Assembly: GCF_030295935.1 (NCBI RefSeq)
Contig: NZ_AP027362.1
Coordinates: forward strand, 2,604,001-2,668,000
Length of the DNA: 64,000 nt
From: Thalassotalea piscium
Lineage (GTDB): Bacteria; Pseudomonadota; Gammaproteobacteria; Enterobacterales; Alteromonadaceae
Reading direction: 5' to 3'
A model generated the notes under the pieces. The model was given only the letters and a program-made list of their open reading frames with translations, was not told the origin of the DNA and did no database searches. A program made the position numbers and the translations under genes. Below are positions 30,416 through 40,512 of this stretch, one piece after another (position 1 is the first letter of the stretch; every line of letters begins with the position of its first letter).

Positions 30416-31168
30416 TCATAACGTTAATTGATTGATCCATTGCGACATAGACTCGATACTTTTATAGGCAGTCATATCAACAGTTAAAGGGGTTACTGAG
30501 GCATAACCATTACTAACAGCGTGAAAGTCTGTACCTTCACCAGCATCTAATTCTAGCCCTAACGAGCCATACCAATAAATATCTCTATTCCAAGGGTCAA
30601 GCATACGCTTCATTGTTTCAGCTTGGTGACGGTGCCCTAAACGCGTGACTTTAATGCCTTTTAACTCAGACAGCGGAATATCAGGTACATTAATATTAAT
30701 AATTTGATCGGCCGGCAATGGGTGTTTAACTAAGTGTTTTATAAAACTGGCGGTAACTGATGCCGCAGTTTCATAATGTAATTCATCTTTTCCTGCTAAC
30801 GATACGGCCACTGCTGGCATGCCCATGTGTCGACCTTCAGTAGCGGCAGCAACAGTACCTGAGTAAAGCGTATCATCACCTAAATTAGCCCCCTTATTGA
30901 TACCGGCAACGACTAAGTCTGGTAATGGTTTAATTAGTTGGCTAATTGCAAGGTGTACTGCATCTGTTGGTGTGCCATTTACGGAAATAAAACCATTTTC
31001 AAGTGTTTCTGCACGAAGTGGGTTTAATAAGGTAAGTGAATTACTCGCACCACTGCAATTTCTATCAGGTGCGACCACAGTAACATTCGCAAATTGACTT
31101 AGCGCTTGGTACAACACTTTAATACCTAATGCGTTTACACCGTCATCATTGCTCAATAATATATTCAT
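30416..31168 (-). CDS. surE: 5'/3'-nucleotidase SurE
   Basis: The 250-residue survival protein dephosphorylates nucleoside monophosphates and short polyphosphate. It begins with the metal-binding NDDGV motif ([16 protein letters not shown]), followed by [33 protein letters not shown] and NVPDIP, all SurE hallmarks. Its start overlaps the end of truD by 4 bases, showing coupling. It is part of the block from ftsB to rpoS. Confidence 0.96.
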   Translation of the reverse strand: MNILLSNDDGVNALGIKVLYQALSQFANVTVVAPDRNCSGASNSLTLLNPLRAETLENGFISVNGTPTDAVHLAISQLIKPLPDLVVAGINKGANLGDDTLYSGTVAAATEGRHMGMPAVAVSLAGKDELHYETAASVTASFIKHLVKHPLPADQIININVPDIPLSELKGIKVTRLGHRHQAETMKRMLDPWNRDIYWYGSLGLELDAGEGTDFHAVSNGYASVTPLTVDMTAYKSIESMSQWINQLTL

Positions 31169-32235
31169 TCTTTGTTCTCTATTTTATGCTCAAATTCCCG
31201 CTCGGTTAAGTCTTGGTAGTTAAGTATTTCTCGCAATATAGTGGTAGCAAAACAGCCTGAAGGTAAGAAGAATTTTAACTTTACGACATGCTCGTTAGCG
31301 TTTTGCTTATCAAATGATATTTCTGCCTCATTTAACGAAAGCCTAATACGACGCCGCTCTTGCTTTAAACCAAACTTAATTAAGCCATGACAAATTTCTG
31401 GAAACTCTTCTATTAACCCATATTCTTGCTTAGCGGTAACACCGGTTGCTTTTGTTTCACCTGAGCCCCACAAGCAAGCCGTTAAGTCGATATCCTTTTC
31501 AATAAAGCGTTGCTTTGCAATATCATCTACTTCATCTAAATGGAATATGGATTGTGTGCCCGCTAACATCATGACATCACCAACATTTAACACGTCGAAC
31601 TGTTCTGCTTTAATACGCTCACTCACTAAGTGATTAAACAAGTAGGAGCGAGCGGCTGAGAGGTAAATACTACGTTTTTTTCTATCTTTAACTTTTGCAC
31701 CACTAAACAATGCTTTAGCTTTTTCAATATTGCCGCCATTAATACCAAAACGTTGCTCACCATAATAGTTTGGCACACCATGTTCGACAGCCGCATACCA
31801 ACGGCGTATTAAATCATCAACATTCGTAACTGAACGTAAGATAATTTCAAAACGATTACCTGTAAGCGCCCCAATACGAAGCTTTTTCTCGTGGCGAGCA
31901 TATTCAAGTACTTCGATGCCTTCTAGCTTAAATTCAGATAAATCATCAACCGCCTTACCAGGTATATGTACACCAAACCATTGTTCGGTTACAGCAAAAC
32001 GATCTTTAAGCCCTGCGTAGGTAACCATAGACTCTTTTACAGCAAAATATTTGGCTAATTGTCTAGCAACAAATACGGTGTTCAACCCTGTTTTTCGAAG
32101 CTTTATTAATAAATGTTCACCGTTACCACTAGGCGTGAAAGGTAACTGCTCTAATACAACAAAGTCAGACATTTTGGTACGTAGATCACCCGTTGCTTCA
32201 GGTATACCGTAAAGGTATGCAAGTGAGGAAATCAC
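31165..32235 (-). CDS. truD: tRNA pseudouridine(13) synthase
   Basis: The 356-residue TruD enzyme makes pseudouridine 13 in tRNA-Glu. The catalytic aspartate is in [24 protein letters not shown] and LTGNRFEI are also conserved. The start is directly adjacent to the ispF stop (next base), and the 3' end overlaps surE, so it is within a continuous operon. Confidence 0.95.
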   Translation of the reverse strand: MISSLAYLYGIPEATGDLRTKMSDFVVLEQLPFTPSGNGEHLLIKLRKTGLNTVFVARQLAKYFAVKESMVTYAGLKDRFAVTEQWFGVHIPGKAVDDLSEFKLEGIEVLEYARHEKKLRIGALTGNRFEIILRSVTNVDDLIRRWYAAVEHGVPNYYGEQRFGINGGNIEKAKALFSGAKVKDRKKRSIYLSAARSYLFNHLVSERIKAEQFDVLNVGDVMMLAGTQSIFHLDEVDDIAKQRFIEKDIDLTACLWGSGETKATGVTAKQEYGLIEEFPEICHGLIKFGLKQERRRIRLSLNEAEISFDKQNANEHVVKLKFFLPSGCFATTILREILNYQDLTEREFEHKIENKE

Positions 32236-32748
32236 TTATACTCCCTCACTTTTCATGCTGCTACACAGCGCACTGTCACTCTTCACTAGCAGTACAACGC
32301 TATGTGTGGCAATTCCTTCTTTTTGACCTACATAACCCAGCTTTTCAGTTGTTGTTGCTTTTACGTTTACTTGACTAATATCACAGGCTAAATCTTGAGA
32401 AAGGTGTGTACGCATGGCCAGTAAATAAGGCGAAATTTTAGGTGCTTGAGCGACTATAGTTAAGTCTGCATTGCCTAATTCATAACCTTGTTTTTGCATT
32501 AAACTAACCACATGGCGAAGTAAAATTCGGCTCGATATATTTTTATAGCTATCGTCAGTATCAGGAAAGTGATTACCAATATCACCCATTGCCAATGCAC
32601 CTAAAATGGCATCACACAAAGCATGAATAGCTACATCTCCATCTGAATGTGCAATAAAACCTTGTTCATATGGAATTGACTCACCCGCTAAAACAATTGG
32701 CCCGTTACCACCAAATTTATGGACATCAAAGCCATGACCTATTCGCAC
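32236..32748 (-). CDS. ispF: 2-C-methyl-D-erythritol 2,4-cyclodiphosphate synthase
   Basis: The 170-residue MEP-pathway enzyme cyclises the CDP-methylerythritol phosphate made earlier in isoprenoid synthesis. Zinc ligands are in [11 protein letters not shown] and the conserved [14 protein letters not shown] follows; [16 protein letters not shown] is near the end. About ten C-terminal residues ([13 protein letters not shown]) extend past the usual end. It lies two bases after ispD. Confidence 0.96.
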   Translation of the reverse strand: MRIGHGFDVHKFGGNGPIVLAGESIPYEQGFIAHSDGDVAIHALCDAILGALAMGDIGNHFPDTDDSYKNISSRILLRHVVSLMQKQGYELGNADLTIVAQAPKISPYLLAMRTHLSQDLACDISQVNVKATTTEKLGYVGQKEGIATHSVVLLVKSDSALCSSMKSEGV

Positions 32749-32749
32749 A

Positions 32750-33481
32750 TTAATTCCTTAATTGTTGTTTGGTTAAAATAAATTCAGCTAAATGAAGGTC
32801 ATCTGGCCGTGTTATTTTTAAGTTTTCATCACTACCTTCAACTAAAATACTCTCGCCTCCTGCATATTCTATTGCAGAAGCTTCATCAGTAATGGTTATG
32901 TTATCAGTTAAGGCTGTTTCTATCGCTTTTAACAGTATTGTTGTTGGGTACATTTGTGGCGTTAATGCATGCCATAATTGCTGTCGGTCAACCGTTTCTG
33001 TCACTAAACCAAGATCATTTGACCGCTTAATGGTGTCGCGAATAGGTGTGGCTAGTAACCCTCCGGTATTTGCAGTGGTGCATTTGTTAATTAATGCTGA
33101 AATATCCTCATGACTAACACAAGGTCTAGCCGCATCGTGCACTAACACCCAGGGAAATTCTTCCGTGTTTATCGATTTTAATCCTGCGCGTACCGAGTCA
33201 ACTCGCTCTTTTCCACCAAAAACCGTGCTAACCCTTGCTAAATTAGGCAGAGCGGTTGTTGCAAAATAGTTATCGCCCTTGCTTATTACTATCACTATTT
33301 TAGCAATTTTGGGGTGAGATAATAACCGCTCTATTGTATGTTCTAAAACAGTCTGTTGTTCAATAATTAAGTATTGTTTAGGTTGTAACGCTTGCATGCG
33401 CTTGCCTATTCCCGCAGCGGGAACAATAACAGCTAACTTACTATTTATTTCTGGCATTAGGTTAGTTTTACTTTTACTCAC
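32750..33481 (-). CDS. ispD: 2-C-methyl-D-erythritol 4-phosphate cytidylyltransferase
   Basis: The 243-residue MEP-pathway enzyme couples CTP to methylerythritol phosphate. The nucleotide-binding motif is [19 protein letters not shown], and [11 protein letters not shown] and [11 protein letters not shown] are conserved. It is 3 bases downstream of ftsB and precedes ispF, the standard gammaproteobacterial order. Confidence 0.96.
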   Translation of the reverse strand: MSKSKTNLMPEINSKLAVIVPAAGIGKRMQALQPKQYLIIEQQTVLEHTIERLLSHPKIAKIVIVISKGDNYFATTALPNLARVSTVFGGKERVDSVRAGLKSINTEEFPWVLVHDAARPCVSHEDISALINKCTTANTGGLLATPIRDTIKRSNDLGLVTETVDRQQLWHALTPQMYPTTILLKAIETALTDNITITDEASAIEYAGGESILVEGSDENLKITRPDDLHLAEFILTKQQLRN

Positions 33482-33484
33482 AAA

Positions 33485-33769
33485 CTATTGCTCTTGCTTA
33501 TTAGGAATTATACGAAAAAAAGTTTCGCCAGCTTTTATCATTCCTAACTCGTTGCGCGCCCGCTCTTCAATTGCATCTAAACCAGATTTAAGATCGTCAG
33601 TGTCTGCATAAAGGAGTTTATTACGTTGTTTTAATTTTTCATTATCAATTTGTTGACGTGTAACTTCATTCTCTAGCGCTAAATAGTCAGGCACACTATT
33701 TTTACCGAACCAAAGTCGGTATTGTAATAAGAGAAAAAATACTAGCAAGATACTAGTGAGCATGCGCAT
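33485..33769 (-). CDS. ftsB: Cell division protein FtsB
   Basis: The 94-residue bitopic protein is part of the FtsQLB divisome complex. It has an N-terminal transmembrane helix (LTSILLVFFLLLQYRLWFG), a leucine-zipper coiled coil (ALENEVTRQQIDNEKLKQRN), and the ERARNELGMIKAGETFFRII end common to FtsB. It heads the ftsB-to-rpoS block; the nearest gene upstream on the same strand is an uncharacterised one 93 bases away. Confidence 0.94.
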   Translation of the reverse strand: MRMLTSILLVFFLLLQYRLWFGKNSVPDYLALENEVTRQQIDNEKLKQRNKLLYADTDDLKSGLDAIEERARNELGMIKAGETFFRIIPNKQEQ

Positions 33770-33862
33770 GAGAAATAGACAACCAGAACCATTTGATATT
33801 TAGCTTATTATAAGAGTGTCTGTGTCACTGTAAACACTTGAGGTAAATTAATAGCAATTAAA

Positions 33863-34483
33863 TTAAATAAAGGGGATTGCTCGCTTGAAATTACGCCAAT
33901 CAATGGTACAAGAGAGCAGTAACTCTCTTAAGGAAGGAATAATAGGGTTGGTTTTATTATCATTTAACCACGCATGACCAGTGCAAGCGGCGGTCATTAC
34001 GCGTTTATTTGGTTTTAACAACCTAGGTATAGACTTGCTTTCTTCCATTAACGATAAGTCAAACCAACCATGCGAATTAGTACGCAAACGTTTTTTCTCA
34101 TGATCTATTCTATCGATTGAATCTAATACTATATGTGTTTGAAGTGCAATTGGCACCACTAACCCAGGTGTTAAGGTTATTGTTAAATACCAATTATTAA
34201 CTGTTAGACTATCTTGCCCTGTTATCGGCATTTTGCCCAGCTGTTTAGCAGACCAAGTGGCATTATGAAGATCTAATGAAAGTGGTGAACGGCATTGAGC
34301 CATTAGGTATGCGGTGCGTTTAACATAGTAAGGTAAACTTTTAATACGCCCTTGGAGTGACGCTAATGCCGCATTATCGATACTTGAAATTGCCTTTAAC
34401 TCTCTTTCATAAAGCGCACAACAAAGCTCAGCTAACTCAGGTAACTGCTCTTGTTCTTGCCAAAATGAAACTTGCTCTGTCAT
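33863..34483 (-). CDS. Uncharacterised protein upstream of ftsB
   Basis: The 206-residue soluble protein has no signal peptide or membrane segment. I do not recognise a domain. It looks alpha/beta, with a long predicted helical start (WQEQEQLPELAELCCALYER) and a mid-region rich in beta-branched residues (NNWYLTITLTPGLVVPIALQ). The codon use resembles its neighbours and it lacks transfer signs. It could share a promoter with ftsB, but the 93-base gap leaves room for a separate one. Confidence 0.6.
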   Translation of the reverse strand: MTEQVSFWQEQEQLPELAELCCALYERELKAISSIDNAALASLQGRIKSLPYYVKRTAYLMAQCRSPLSLDLHNATWSAKQLGKMPITGQDSLTVNNWYLTITLTPGLVVPIALQTHIVLDSIDRIDHEKKRLRTNSHGWFDLSLMEESKSIPRLLKPNKRVMTAACTGHAWLNDNKTNPIIPSLRELLLSCTIDWRNFKRAIPFI

Positions 34484-34584
34484 TAAATAATTGAATACTT
34501 TAAAGGTAATAATCGCTTAAGCTTTAAGCATACTTTATTGTTCTCAAAAGATAAAACATCAATAAATATTAAATGTCGTTATAC

Positions 34585-34899
34585 TAGGGCATGTTGAACT
34601 TTCGAGTACAAATTTCGTACGAATTAAACATGATTTAATTGAGCCGTAGCGAGTAAAGTGTAATTATTCTACATAAATGAGCTAGACAGCTTCCGCGTCC
34701 TGCTCACGCTAAGTACCTACTTCCGTGTAGGCAACGAAAAGTAAATCATGTTTAAACGTATCGGTAGGACAGCGCCTCTTTGGTTTTTCTACGACGTTTT
34801 CACTTATTTATGGGGAACAACCCCATTACATAAGTTCAGCTTTGTATAAACGCCAAATAAATCGCTGCAAAAATGTACAGTAAAGATCAACACCCCCTA
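34585..34899. repeat. Family B inverted-repeat element, copy 1
   Basis: The 315-bp element starts TAGGGCATGTTGAACTTT and ends AAAGATCAACACCCCCTA, imperfect inverted termini. The interior is noncoding on both strands and includes a GC-richer block (AGCTTCCGCGTCCTGCTCAC) also in the copy at 52464 but missing from the copy at 62544. It fills most of the 480-base gap between the unknown gene and mscS. Confidence 0.85.
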
Positions 34900-34963
34900 A
34901 TAAAATTAAAATTTTATCAGTAGGTATTTTTTCATATCAACAAGTAAAGTAATAAAGAGAATA

Positions 34964-35881
34964 ATGGAAACTAGCATGACAATATTTCATTCTTACAGTG
35001 GTACAGAATCAACTGACACAACCAGTACAGTAAGCACATTAGAGCCGGTTAATTTATTAAAAGATGAAATCGATCAAATGAGTCGAATTTACACGATAAT
35101 TGTCGATTTTTTTGCTAACTATACTTTTCAGCTAATTGGCGCATTTATCATTTTTGCTATTGGCTATATGCTAGCAGGCAAAATAGGAAACTCTGTCCTT
35201 AAGGTATGCCAAAAGCACAAGCTTGATATTACCTTAAGTCATTTTCTAGCTAATACGAGTAAAATGCTGATTGTAGTAATGATTACTATTGTGTCACTTA
35301 ATAAATTAGGGATAAGTGTAACGCCATTTATCGCTGCTATTGGTGCTATTTCACTGGGCGCTGGTTTAGCCCTTCAAGGCTTATTAGCCAATTATGCCGC
35401 TGGTTTTAATATTATTATAATTCGTCCTTTTGTGGTGGGTGACACAATAACAGTTCAAGGAGTAACAGGGTTAGTAAAAGAAGTATTACTCGCCTATACC
35501 ATTATAATAGATGAGGATGACGTTAAAATTACAATTCCTAACAAACACATAGTGGGTGAAGTATTACATAACTCTAAAAATGACTCTTTGCTGGAGCTGA
35601 ATGTGGGAATTGCTTATAAAGAAAACCCTGTGGAAGTTATCACTTTACTAGAAGAAGTTATTGCAAAGCTCGATATTACAAGCGGTATTCGTAAGCCTCA
35701 AATCGGTATTGATGAGTTTGCCGATAGCTCAATTAACATAGGCCTTAGAATTTGGACTCCTACGCTGAACTTATACGATTCAAAGTATAAAGCTTATAAA
35801 GCAATTTACTTGGCTTTTCAGCAAAATAATATTGAAATACCATTTCCACAACGCGATGTGCATATGATCACGTCGCCATAA
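34964..35881 (+). CDS. Small-conductance mechanosensitive channel (MscS family)
   Basis: The 305-residue MscS-type channel has an extra N-terminal stretch of about 35 residues. Three transmembrane segments follow (about residues 45-67, 85-110 and 112-150); the third carries the pore pattern AIGAISLGAGLALQGLLANY. The beta domain includes RPFVVGDTI, and the C-terminal region ends ISIPFPQRDVHM-like (IEIPFPQRDVHMI). It releases solutes on hypo-osmotic shock. An in-frame ATG at 34976 is an alternative start. Confidence 0.92.
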   Translation: METSMTIFHSYSGTESTDTTSTVSTLEPVNLLKDEIDQMSRIYTIIVDFFANYTFQLIGAFIIFAIGYMLAGKIGNSVLKVCQKHKLDITLSHFLANTSKMLIVVMITIVSLNKLGISVTPFIAAIGAISLGAGLALQGLLANYAAGFNIIIIRPFVVGDTITVQGVTGLVKEVLLAYTIIIDEDDVKITIPNKHIVGEVLHNSKNDSLLELNVGIAYKENPVEVITLLEEVIAKLDITSGIRKPQIGIDEFADSSINIGLRIWTPTLNLYDSKYKAYKAIYLAFQQNNIEIPFPQRDVHMITSP

Positions 35882-36056
35882 AGCCTACTCTTTTTAAGGT
35901 AAACTCACGATAAACATGTAATGTGAAGAGATATTATCTATCGGTTGATATCTCCAATTTTTGTTTATTTTATTTGTTTACAATAATTCTTTATGTACTA
36001 CCATAGAAACATGGAAGACATTAGCCTCTAAAGTTAAGATTAAGGTAGTGAAAACA

Positions 36057-36371
36057 ATGGAGATTGAGTTGCCTGATAATAAGATTTATTTGTTGAAGCA
36101 TAAATTGTTCAGCGATGTAGTTAAATTGTCTGTTAGTCACCAAAATAAACACGAATTCATTAATGCCCTTTCGAGTAATAGCAGTCCATTAACGCAATTT
36201 GAGTTGGTTTTTAAAATACGGTGTGAAAATGCACCATCGGTTATCGAAAATATTGAGCATAGCTTAAAAAGTCAACTCACCTATGGTGGTCTTTACCAAG
36301 TGTCTACTAAAAAGGCAATACAGGTACTGCGCCGAGAAGCAAATAGAATTCCAATCGTTCATACTGAATAA
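36057..36371 (+). CDS. Small degenerate GIY-YIG-like (T5orf172/MUG113) protein
   Basis: The 104-residue protein reads NKIYLLKHKLFSDVVKLSVS, then a middle with FELVFKIRCENAPSVIENIE and a C-terminal GGLYQVSTKKAIQVLRR. Its layout resembles T5orf172/MUG113 GIY-YIG domains (IYxL near the start, FELVF in the middle, a late xFxVSxxxAIxxL). The catalytic GIY-YIG and arginine are not evident, so nuclease activity is doubtful. I start at the ATG at 36057 with AAGG about 11 bases upstream; a TTG at 35961 is in frame but poor. The hydrolase gene follows within 50 bases. Confidence 0.6.
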   Translation: MEIELPDNKIYLLKHKLFSDVVKLSVSHQNKHEFINALSSNSSPLTQFELVFKIRCENAPSVIENIEHSLKSQLTYGGLYQVSTKKAIQVLRREANRIPIVHTE

Positions 36372-36420
36372 AGTCGTTACTTAACCTTTTATTATGCGAA
36401 ATCCACTTAATAATATAATT

Positions 36421-37311
36421 ATGGATAAAACAATCAGCAGCGATATTAAAATAAAATGTGCTGATGGTGAGTACATTGCAGCGACTATTCACTCTCCTAC
36501 TTCCCACATTAAAGGCGCTATATTAATAGCCCCAGCTACAGGTATTAAAAGACAATTTTATGCAAACTTCTCTAACTATCTTTCAAGCAATGGCTATGGT
36601 GTTATTCGTTTTGACAACAGGGGTATTGCCGAGTCTTTAGTTGGAGACATTAACAATAGTAAAGTTTCTCTGCAGTGCTGGGGAGAGCAAGATATGCCAG
36701 CAGTTTTAACTCAATTGCAAAAAAGCTTTCCCAATACCAACTATCATTTAATTGGTCATAGTGCTGGTGGACAACTAGTAGGCTTAATGCACAACGCTTT
36801 AGAGTTAAGTTCAATATTTAACTTCGCGAGCTCTTCTGGACAGCTTAACAATATGAGTAGCTCCTACCGTTTGAAAGCTAATATATTTATGAACCTTTTC
36901 ATTCCGTTAAGTAACGTCTTGTTTGGGCATACAAAGTCGCAATGGATAGGTATGGGTGAGCCTCTACCTAAAAATGTAGCCAAACAATGGAGAGATTGGT
37001 GTAATGGCCAAGGTTATGTGAAGGTGGCATTTGGAAAAACTGTCAACCACCACTTATACGATAAAATTTCCCTGCCCTCACTTTGGGTTAACTCCACTGA
37101 TGATGAAATAGCAAACGATGCTAACGTTAAAGATATGCTTTCGGTATTTGGTCAATTAAATGCAAATGCGAAAACCTTAACCTTTAATGCAAACGATTAT
37201 GGATTAGACGAAATAGGCCATATGAAGTTTTTTAGCAAAAAATCTAAAGTGTTATGGCCGCATGCATTGGAGTGGCTAGAACAGCAGTCAAGCAACACGG
37301 CTAAAAAATAA
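36421..37311 (+). CDS. Alpha/beta hydrolase
   Basis: The 296-residue soluble hydrolase has the alpha/beta fold: an early ILIAPATGIKRQFY oxyanion-type loop, RFDNRGIAES, and the nucleophile elbow GHSAGGQ. The C-terminal catalytic histidine is probably in DEIGHMKFF. Such proteins act on esters or other acyl bonds; the substrate is unknown. Two starts are possible, 36394 and 36421, neither with a good ribosome-binding site; the domain fits 36421. It may share a transcript with the small gene upstream. A family A element lies beyond its end. Confidence 0.8.
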   Translation: MDKTISSDIKIKCADGEYIAATIHSPTSHIKGAILIAPATGIKRQFYANFSNYLSSNGYGVIRFDNRGIAESLVGDINNSKVSLQCWGEQDMPAVLTQLQKSFPNTNYHLIGHSAGGQLVGLMHNALELSSIFNFASSSGQLNNMSSSYRLKANIFMNLFIPLSNVLFGHTKSQWIGMGEPLPKNVAKQWRDWCNGQGYVKVAFGKTVNHHLYDKISLPSLWVNSTDDEIANDANVKDMLSVFGQLNANAKTLTFNANDYGLDEIGHMKFFSKKSKVLWPHALEWLEQQSSNTAKK

Positions 37312-37373
37312 AAAACTTTATCGCACTTTAAGTGGCTTAAATAGAAGAGCATCGCTAAAGGCGCTACTGCTAT

Positions 37374-37450
37374 TAATACCAGTTTCATTAATTAAGTGAT
37401 CAACTTTAAACGCAGTAAAAATGATCACATAATTAGTGAGGTTGGTGTAA
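37374..37450. repeat. Family A element, short form
   Basis: The 77-bp element has essentially only the two arms: TAATACCAGTTTCATTAATT at the left and TAATTAGTGAGGTTGGTGTA at the right. The long internal segment of the mutS-side copy is absent. It sits in the 148-base gap between the convergent hydrolase and htpX genes. Confidence 0.8.
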
Positions 37451-37459
37451 TACACAATA

Positions 37460-38338
37460 TTAACGTTGAGATGTATGCCGTAGCGCTTCAATTCGCTCTT
37501 CAAGCGGAGGATGGCTTGCAAAAAGGCTTTTAAATTTAGATTTGTTATTAATACCAAATGCCATCATTGAACCTTCAAGTTGACTTTCTTGGCTATACTT
37601 TAGTTTTTCTAATGCACCTATCATTGCCGCCTTGCCTGCTAAAGTCGCACCACCACTATCGGCAGTAAACTCTCGTTTTCTTGAAAACCAAGCAACAATA
37701 ATACTTGCTAGAACTCCTAAGATAATTTCTAAAACAATAACTACACCAAAGTATGCAATGCCTCCCAACCCGCCTTGGTTATTATTACCTCTTGTTGCAT
37801 TATCAATAACGCCAGCAATTAACCGCGCTAAGAATATTACAAAGGTATTCACAACGCCTTGAATAAGCGTTAACGTTACCATGTCTCCGTTAGCAATATG
37901 GCTTATTTCATGGCCAATAACCGCTTCTGCTTCTGCTTGACTCATGTTTTCTAATAAACCAGTGCTTATGGCTACTAGTGCATTATTTTTATTAGCACCT
38001 GTAGCAAAAGCATTCATATCTGGCGATTGATAAAGCGCTACCTCTGGCATACCAATACCGGCTCTCTCGGAATAGCGTTTTACGGTTTCAACTAACCATA
38101 TTTCAGTCGCGTTTTTAGGGTGTTCAATTACATATGCACCCACTGATCGTTTAGCCATCCATTTTGACATCAGTAACGATATAAAAGCGCCACCGAAACC
38201 AAAAACACTTGCAAGCAATAAAAGCCCGCCAAATCCTTGTCTGTCAATGCCAAATACAGACATTGCAATACTTAAGGTCACACTCAGAACTAGCATTATT
38301 GCTAGGTTTGTCAGTAAAAATAAAACGACTCTTTGCAT
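37460..38338 (-). CDS. htpX: Membrane protease HtpX
   Basis: The 292-residue M48 zinc protease degrades misfolded inner-membrane proteins. Two N-terminal transmembrane helices precede the zinc motif [13 protein letters not shown]; two more hydrophobic segments follow, then [15 protein letters not shown], which provides the third ligand region. It ends [15 protein letters not shown], the usual HtpX ending. I start at the ATG at 38336-38338 ([15 protein letters not shown]); an upstream in-frame extension of 15 residues does not match the family. Confidence 0.95.
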   Translation of the reverse strand: MQRVVLFLLTNLAIMLVLSVTLSIAMSVFGIDRQGFGGLLLLASVFGFGGAFISLLMSKWMAKRSVGAYVIEHPKNATEIWLVETVKRYSERAGIGMPEVALYQSPDMNAFATGANKNNALVAISTGLLENMSQAEAEAVIGHEISHIANGDMVTLTLIQGVVNTFVIFLARLIAGVIDNATRGNNNQGGLGGIAYFGVVIVLEIILGVLASIIVAWFSRKREFTADSGGATLAGKAAMIGALEKLKYSQESQLEGSMMAFGINNKSKFKSLFASHPPLEERIEALRHTSQR

Positions 38339-38628
38339 TATTAAAAATCCACAGTAATTACCTAAAGACATAATATGTCTCATTTATGATAAAACAAGTA
38401 AGAACGAGATATTTTTTAACGCTCTGGGTCTCTTTTATAGACGTTAGCAGATACTGAAAGATAATAAAGACCAATTGAGTTGAGGCGAGGCGAGTGTTAA
38501 TGTGCCTTTCATTGATGCAGATCAATAACAAAACCCTACCTAACCAATTGTTATTACTTTATTTTTTATTTATAATACAACTCTTTTAACGCTTTTTTTA
38601 TATACTTATTATATTATTAAGGGCTGCT

Positions 38629-39771
38629 ATGACAATTGAAACTCCTCATCATGCTTCTCCCGTTGGGCGCGATATTAGAGCTTACACCGATAAATTACGC
38701 GCCAAGCACCGAGTAGTCAAAAATACCGCAGGCGAGTGGGTGCTATTAAGGCATGCAGATGTAACAAATGCCGCTTTAGACCATGAGGTTTTTTCAAGCA
38801 ATGTTTCTCGTTTTTTGCAAGTTCCCAATGGATTAGATGGAGAGCAACATACCCGCTATCGTAAAATTATTGATCGCTATTTAACTAAAGAAGCACTATC
38901 ACCTTATTTACCAGTATTTGAACAAGTCGCTAACGCGCTTTTTACTGGGCTTCCCAATAATACTGTGCTAGATGCAGTTAATGACATTGGTGCAGTATTT
39001 GCTGTTCGTGCACAGTGTCAGTGGTTAGGTTGGCCCGATGAATTAGAACCCGTATTGCTAGAGTGGATGAAAGAAAACCACGCTGCAACACGTTCAGGCG
39101 AGCACAAGTTAACCGCAAATGTTGCTGATAAATTTAATAATATAGTACGCACTATCATTACCAATAAATGTGCGTCAGATAATGTAGCTGACGATATTAC
39201 CACTCAGCTTTGCCGTGAAACTATTAATGGAAAAGCATTAACGCAAGAAGAGATAATTTCAATATTGCGAAATTGGACAGGGGGTGATCTTGGCTCTATC
39301 GCTTTATGCGTAGGTGTAATTATCGCTCATCTTGCCACCGTACCAGCACTTATAGCAACAATTCGTCAAGCGCCAGATAAAGAAGTTGAAGATATTATTG
39401 ACGAAATACTGCGTATTGATAATCCTTTTGTAGCTAACAGAAGAGTGACCACCTGCCCGGTCAATTTTGCTGGCCATCACATACCTAAAGGCGCTAAAGT
39501 TAAACTCAATTGGACTTCAGCTAATCGAGATGAAAGCGTATTTAATAACAACCAGTTTGATCCTAAAACCAATGCCAATAACAATTTAGTTTACGGTATT
39601 GGTAAGCATGTGTGTCCTGGTCGTACATTAGCAACTTGGCAATTAAGAATAGCAGTGCAAGCACTAGTTAATTCGGTTGGTAGTATTACGTTAGCACCTA
39701 ACGAATTACCTGAGCGCGAAGTTTTTCCTGTTGGTGGCTACCATCGAGTGCCGATTATTCTGACATTATAA
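38629..39771 (+). CDS. Cytochrome P450
   Basis: The 380-residue soluble bacterial P450 has the heme-binding motif YGIGKHVCPGRTLA with the ligand cysteine at residue 329. The I-helix reads NWTGGDLGSIA, with a serine where threonine is usual. The ExxR pair is represented by EILRIDNPF. No ferredoxin or reductase gene is near, so electron partners must be elsewhere. AAGGG precedes the ATG. Substrate unknown. Confidence 0.9.
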   Translation: MTIETPHHASPVGRDIRAYTDKLRAKHRVVKNTAGEWVLLRHADVTNAALDHEVFSSNVSRFLQVPNGLDGEQHTRYRKIIDRYLTKEALSPYLPVFEQVANALFTGLPNNTVLDAVNDIGAVFAVRAQCQWLGWPDELEPVLLEWMKENHAATRSGEHKLTANVADKFNNIVRTIITNKCASDNVADDITTQLCRETINGKALTQEEIISILRNWTGGDLGSIALCVGVIIAHLATVPALIATIRQAPDKEVEDIIDEILRIDNPFVANRRVTTCPVNFAGHHIPKGAKVKLNWTSANRDESVFNNNQFDPKTNANNNLVYGIGKHVCPGRTLATWQLRIAVQALVNSVGSITLAPNELPEREVFPVGGYHRVPIILTL

Positions 39772-39927
39772 TTCAACTACCTTTGTATAAAGCGGATCTG
39801 TAACGTACTTTCAATAAAAACAATCGCGCCATTCTTGACATCAATAATCGCTATATACAGTAAAAAAGTGACAAAAGCGCTTTAGCGCTCCAAACTATAT
39901 TATCACTTTATTTTTACCGAGATACAT

Positions 39928-40446
39928 ATGTTAAACGATCAAACACAAGAGCCCTTAGATTTACTACCAGATTTATGCGATCAATACCCCGATGAAGTGC
40001 AAGTACTTGCTCAGCAGTTCAACCATTATGGCAAAATCAAAGTGTTTTATGGTCAGGTTGTTACCATTGAATGCTTTGAAGATAACTCTTTAGTCAAATC
40101 AACGCTTGCGCAAGACGGCGCTGGAAAAGTATTAATTGTCAATGGTGGTGGTTTAACTAGAAAAGCGTTGCTCGGTGATTTAATTGCAAAAAGCGCGATC
40201 AAAAACAATTGGGAGGGTGTTATTATTAATGGTTTTATTCGAGATGTGGCTACCATTAATTCACTTAACATTGGCGTTAAAGCATTAGGTGCTACACCAT
40301 TAAAAACCCAGAAGCGTGGTTTAGGTGATTTTAATATACCTATAACTATTGCTGGTGTTTCAATTCATCCTAACAACTGGGTTTACGCAGACGAGAATGG
40401 TGTCCTCATTGCTAATGAACAACTTTCATTACCTAGGGAGTGCTGA
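39928..40446 (+). CDS. rraA: RraA family regulator of ribonuclease E activity
   Basis: The 172-residue protein matches RraA: LPDLCDQYPDEVQVL, then KVLIVNGGGLTRKALLGDLIA, then GVIINGFIRDVATINSLNIG and the NWVYADENGVLIA end. RraA binds RNase E and dampens mRNA decay. The last residues (LPREC) and the stop come from a family B fragment starting at 40434, so the natural C-terminus is altered. E. coli RraA has 161 residues. AAAGCGCTTTAGCGCT upstream (near 39875) could form a small hairpin. Confidence 0.9.
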   Translation: MLNDQTQEPLDLLPDLCDQYPDEVQVLAQQFNHYGKIKVFYGQVVTIECFEDNSLVKSTLAQDGAGKVLIVNGGGLTRKALLGDLIAKSAIKNNWEGVIINGFIRDVATINSLNIGVKALGATPLKTQKRGLGDFNIPITIAGVSIHPNNWVYADENGVLIANEQLSLPREC

Positions 40447-40483
40447 ACTTTCGAATACAAATTGCATACAAACAAAACATAAT
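40434..40483. repeat. Family B left-end fragment inside the rraA 3' end
   Basis: TAGGGAGTGCTGAACTTTCG and the following bases match the left end of the copy at 34585 (TAGGGCATGTTGAACTTTCG), with several changes, for about 50 bases. No right end follows. The rraA stop codon (TGA) lies within it. Confidence 0.65.
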
Positions 40484-40512
40484 ATCCATACGTATAAAAG
40501 ATTTATAAAAAA

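Noticed and set aside
34585-34899. Possible CRISPR array or tRNA-like structure in the family B element
   Set aside because: There is no regular spacing of repeats, only terminal inverted repeats, and no tRNA motifs such as GGTTCGAATC with cloverleaf spacing.
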